DNA of 5,524 nucleotides. Source: Microcoleaceae cyanobacterium UBA11344. Lineage in GTDB: Bacteria; Cyanobacteriota; Cyanobacteriia; Cyanobacteriales; Microcoleaceae. Position numbers and translations under genes: made by a program. The stretch lies in NCBI GenBank assembly GCA_003483675.1, contig DMYK01000312.1:1-5524 (forward strand), given 5' to 3'. Shown here piece after piece: positions 5,205 to 5,524 of the stretch. How positions within the stretch are numbered: the stretch's first letter is position 1; every line of letters begins with the position of its first letter. A model generated the notes under the pieces. The model searched no databases, was not told the DNA's origin, and saw only the letters and a list, made by a program, of their open reading frames with translations.

Positions 5205-5240
5205 AGAATCCCCGCTCGTTTACGACGGGGAGTATGTCAA
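5085..5240 (+). ncRNA. Putative omegaRNA (reRNA) scaffold
   Basis: In characterised TnpB systems the guide RNA derives from the end of tnpB plus the right end, and the guide lies immediately outside the right end. Here that maps to the last ~120 bases of tnpB through the right-end hairpin. If the boundary is TCAA at 5240, a guide of about 16 bases would be 5241-5256 (CTGAGCAAGAGGTCTT). The 5' limit is arbitrary. Placement rests on family knowledge, not on a conserved fold checked here. Confidence 0.35.
5210..5230. repeat. Right-end hairpin of the IS element
   Basis: CCCCG (5210-5214) pairs with CGGGG (5226-5230); TCG (5216-5218) pairs with CGA (5223-5225) inside, with C5215 bulged and a TTTA loop. 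It begins six bases after the tnpB stop and is followed by AGTATGTCAA. This is the standard right subterminal hairpin, and possibly also the 3' stem of the omegaRNA and a transcript end. Confidence 0.75.
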
Positions 5241-5524
5241 CTGAGCAAGAGGTCTTTATGTCCTATAGAATGAATTTAGCCGTTCTGAATGCAAGAGTAT
5301 AAGTGCTTGTAGAGATTTCTACCGGCATTGGTTGATCCGCCTTGGTTGATAGAACATCTCAACTTATATATTTGTTAGCAACTGTTAGCAAAAAAGGATC
5401 GGTTTTAGCTCCTGTTCAAGATTTATGGCGATCGCACCTTTCCCGCAGTCACGCCATTAATATTGGTAACTCCCAAAAGCCAAAAGCTTGTAGCGAAAAG
5501 CTGAGGGATTTTGATGCTTCACAA
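5241..5524. other. Non-coding flank right of the IS element
   Basis: No supportable gene in 284 bp on either strand. Small features: a GTAGA-GATT-TCTAC hairpin (5309-5322), TTGGTTGAT twice at 14-bp spacing (5328-5336, 5342-5350), TGTTAGCAA twice at 10-bp spacing (5373-5381, 5383-5391), and a HIP1 octamer (5428-5435). The 10-bp spaced pair could be a binding site on one DNA face, but this is speculative. Confidence 0.5.
5428..5435. repeat. HIP1 octamer
   Basis: GCGATCGC in the flank beyond the IS element, showing that the DNA right of the insertion is also cyanobacterial chromosome. The roughly 1.3-kb IS element itself contains no complete HIP1 copy. Confidence 0.75.

Larger units (their letters stand above)
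3916..5240 (+). mobile_element. IS200/IS605-superfamily, tnpB-only element
   Basis: An IS1341-like element: left subterminal hairpin (3945-3969), tnpB, and right subterminal hairpin (5210-5230) followed by ATGTCAA. No tnpA (Y1 transposase) is present, so it would be non-autonomous. The ends are estimates. The right end is set at TCAA (5237-5240) and the left just after TTAC (3912-3915) by analogy with IS608 cleavage sites; an alternative left limit is 3864, from similarity to the inverted right end. Elements of this superfamily make no target duplication, so none can be used to fix the ends. Confidence 0.75.

Noticed and set aside
5427..5524. Possible gene start in the last 100 bases (ATG at 5426 before the HIP1 site)
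   Set aside because: The frame closes after about 11 codons, and no other start with a ribosome site is seen before the window ends.

Overview
The window looks like a piece of a filamentous cyanobacterial chromosome. Evidence: four complete copies of the HIP1 octamer GCGATCGC (1286, 1309, 1880, 5428), heptamer tandem repeats resembling the STRR class of filamentous cyanobacteria, the interspersed CTGAGCGTAGYCGA-type repeat, and proteins of cyanobacterial type (chorismate synthase, and a TnpB beginning MKARYRYRIYP). An Oscillatoriales-like host (Microcoleus/Oscillatoria type) is a guess; the genus cannot be fixed from this sequence.

Layout. 1-301 is a repeat-rich intergenic segment: several different 7-8 bp tandem arrays, an interspersed repeat unit that interrupts one of them, and a hairpin. 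302-1177 (+) encodes a GIY-YIG domain protein; its long upstream reading frame is repeat DNA and is not taken as protein. 1178-1468 is a spacer with two HIP1 sites and a candidate promoter. 1469-2569 (+) is aroC, the last enzyme of the shikimate pathway, followed after one base by 2571-3482 (+), a metallo-beta-lactamase-fold hydrolase, probably in one transcript. 3483-3863 is a second non-coding, repeat-laden stretch: a minus-strand fragment that may be a broken small gene, and two perfect 49-bp direct repeats. About 3916-5240 is an IS200/IS605-superfamily element of the tnpB-only (IS1341-like) type with end hairpins and an intact tnpB (4041-5204, +). 5241-5524 holds no gene I can support.

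How it fits together. aroC and the MBL-fold gene form the stable chromosomal core. The repeat regions on both sides look like tolerant spacers where short repeats and an insertion element have accumulated. The TnpB keeps its RuvC acidic residues and zinc-finger cysteines, so it may be an active RNA-guided nuclease, but no tnpA is present here, so movement would need a transposase in trans. No wholly new system is evident. The most interesting points are the inverted right-end-like sequence left of the element, the candidate omegaRNA/guide, the 13-bp duplication that may break a small minus-strand gene, and the repeat-within-repeat structure at the start.
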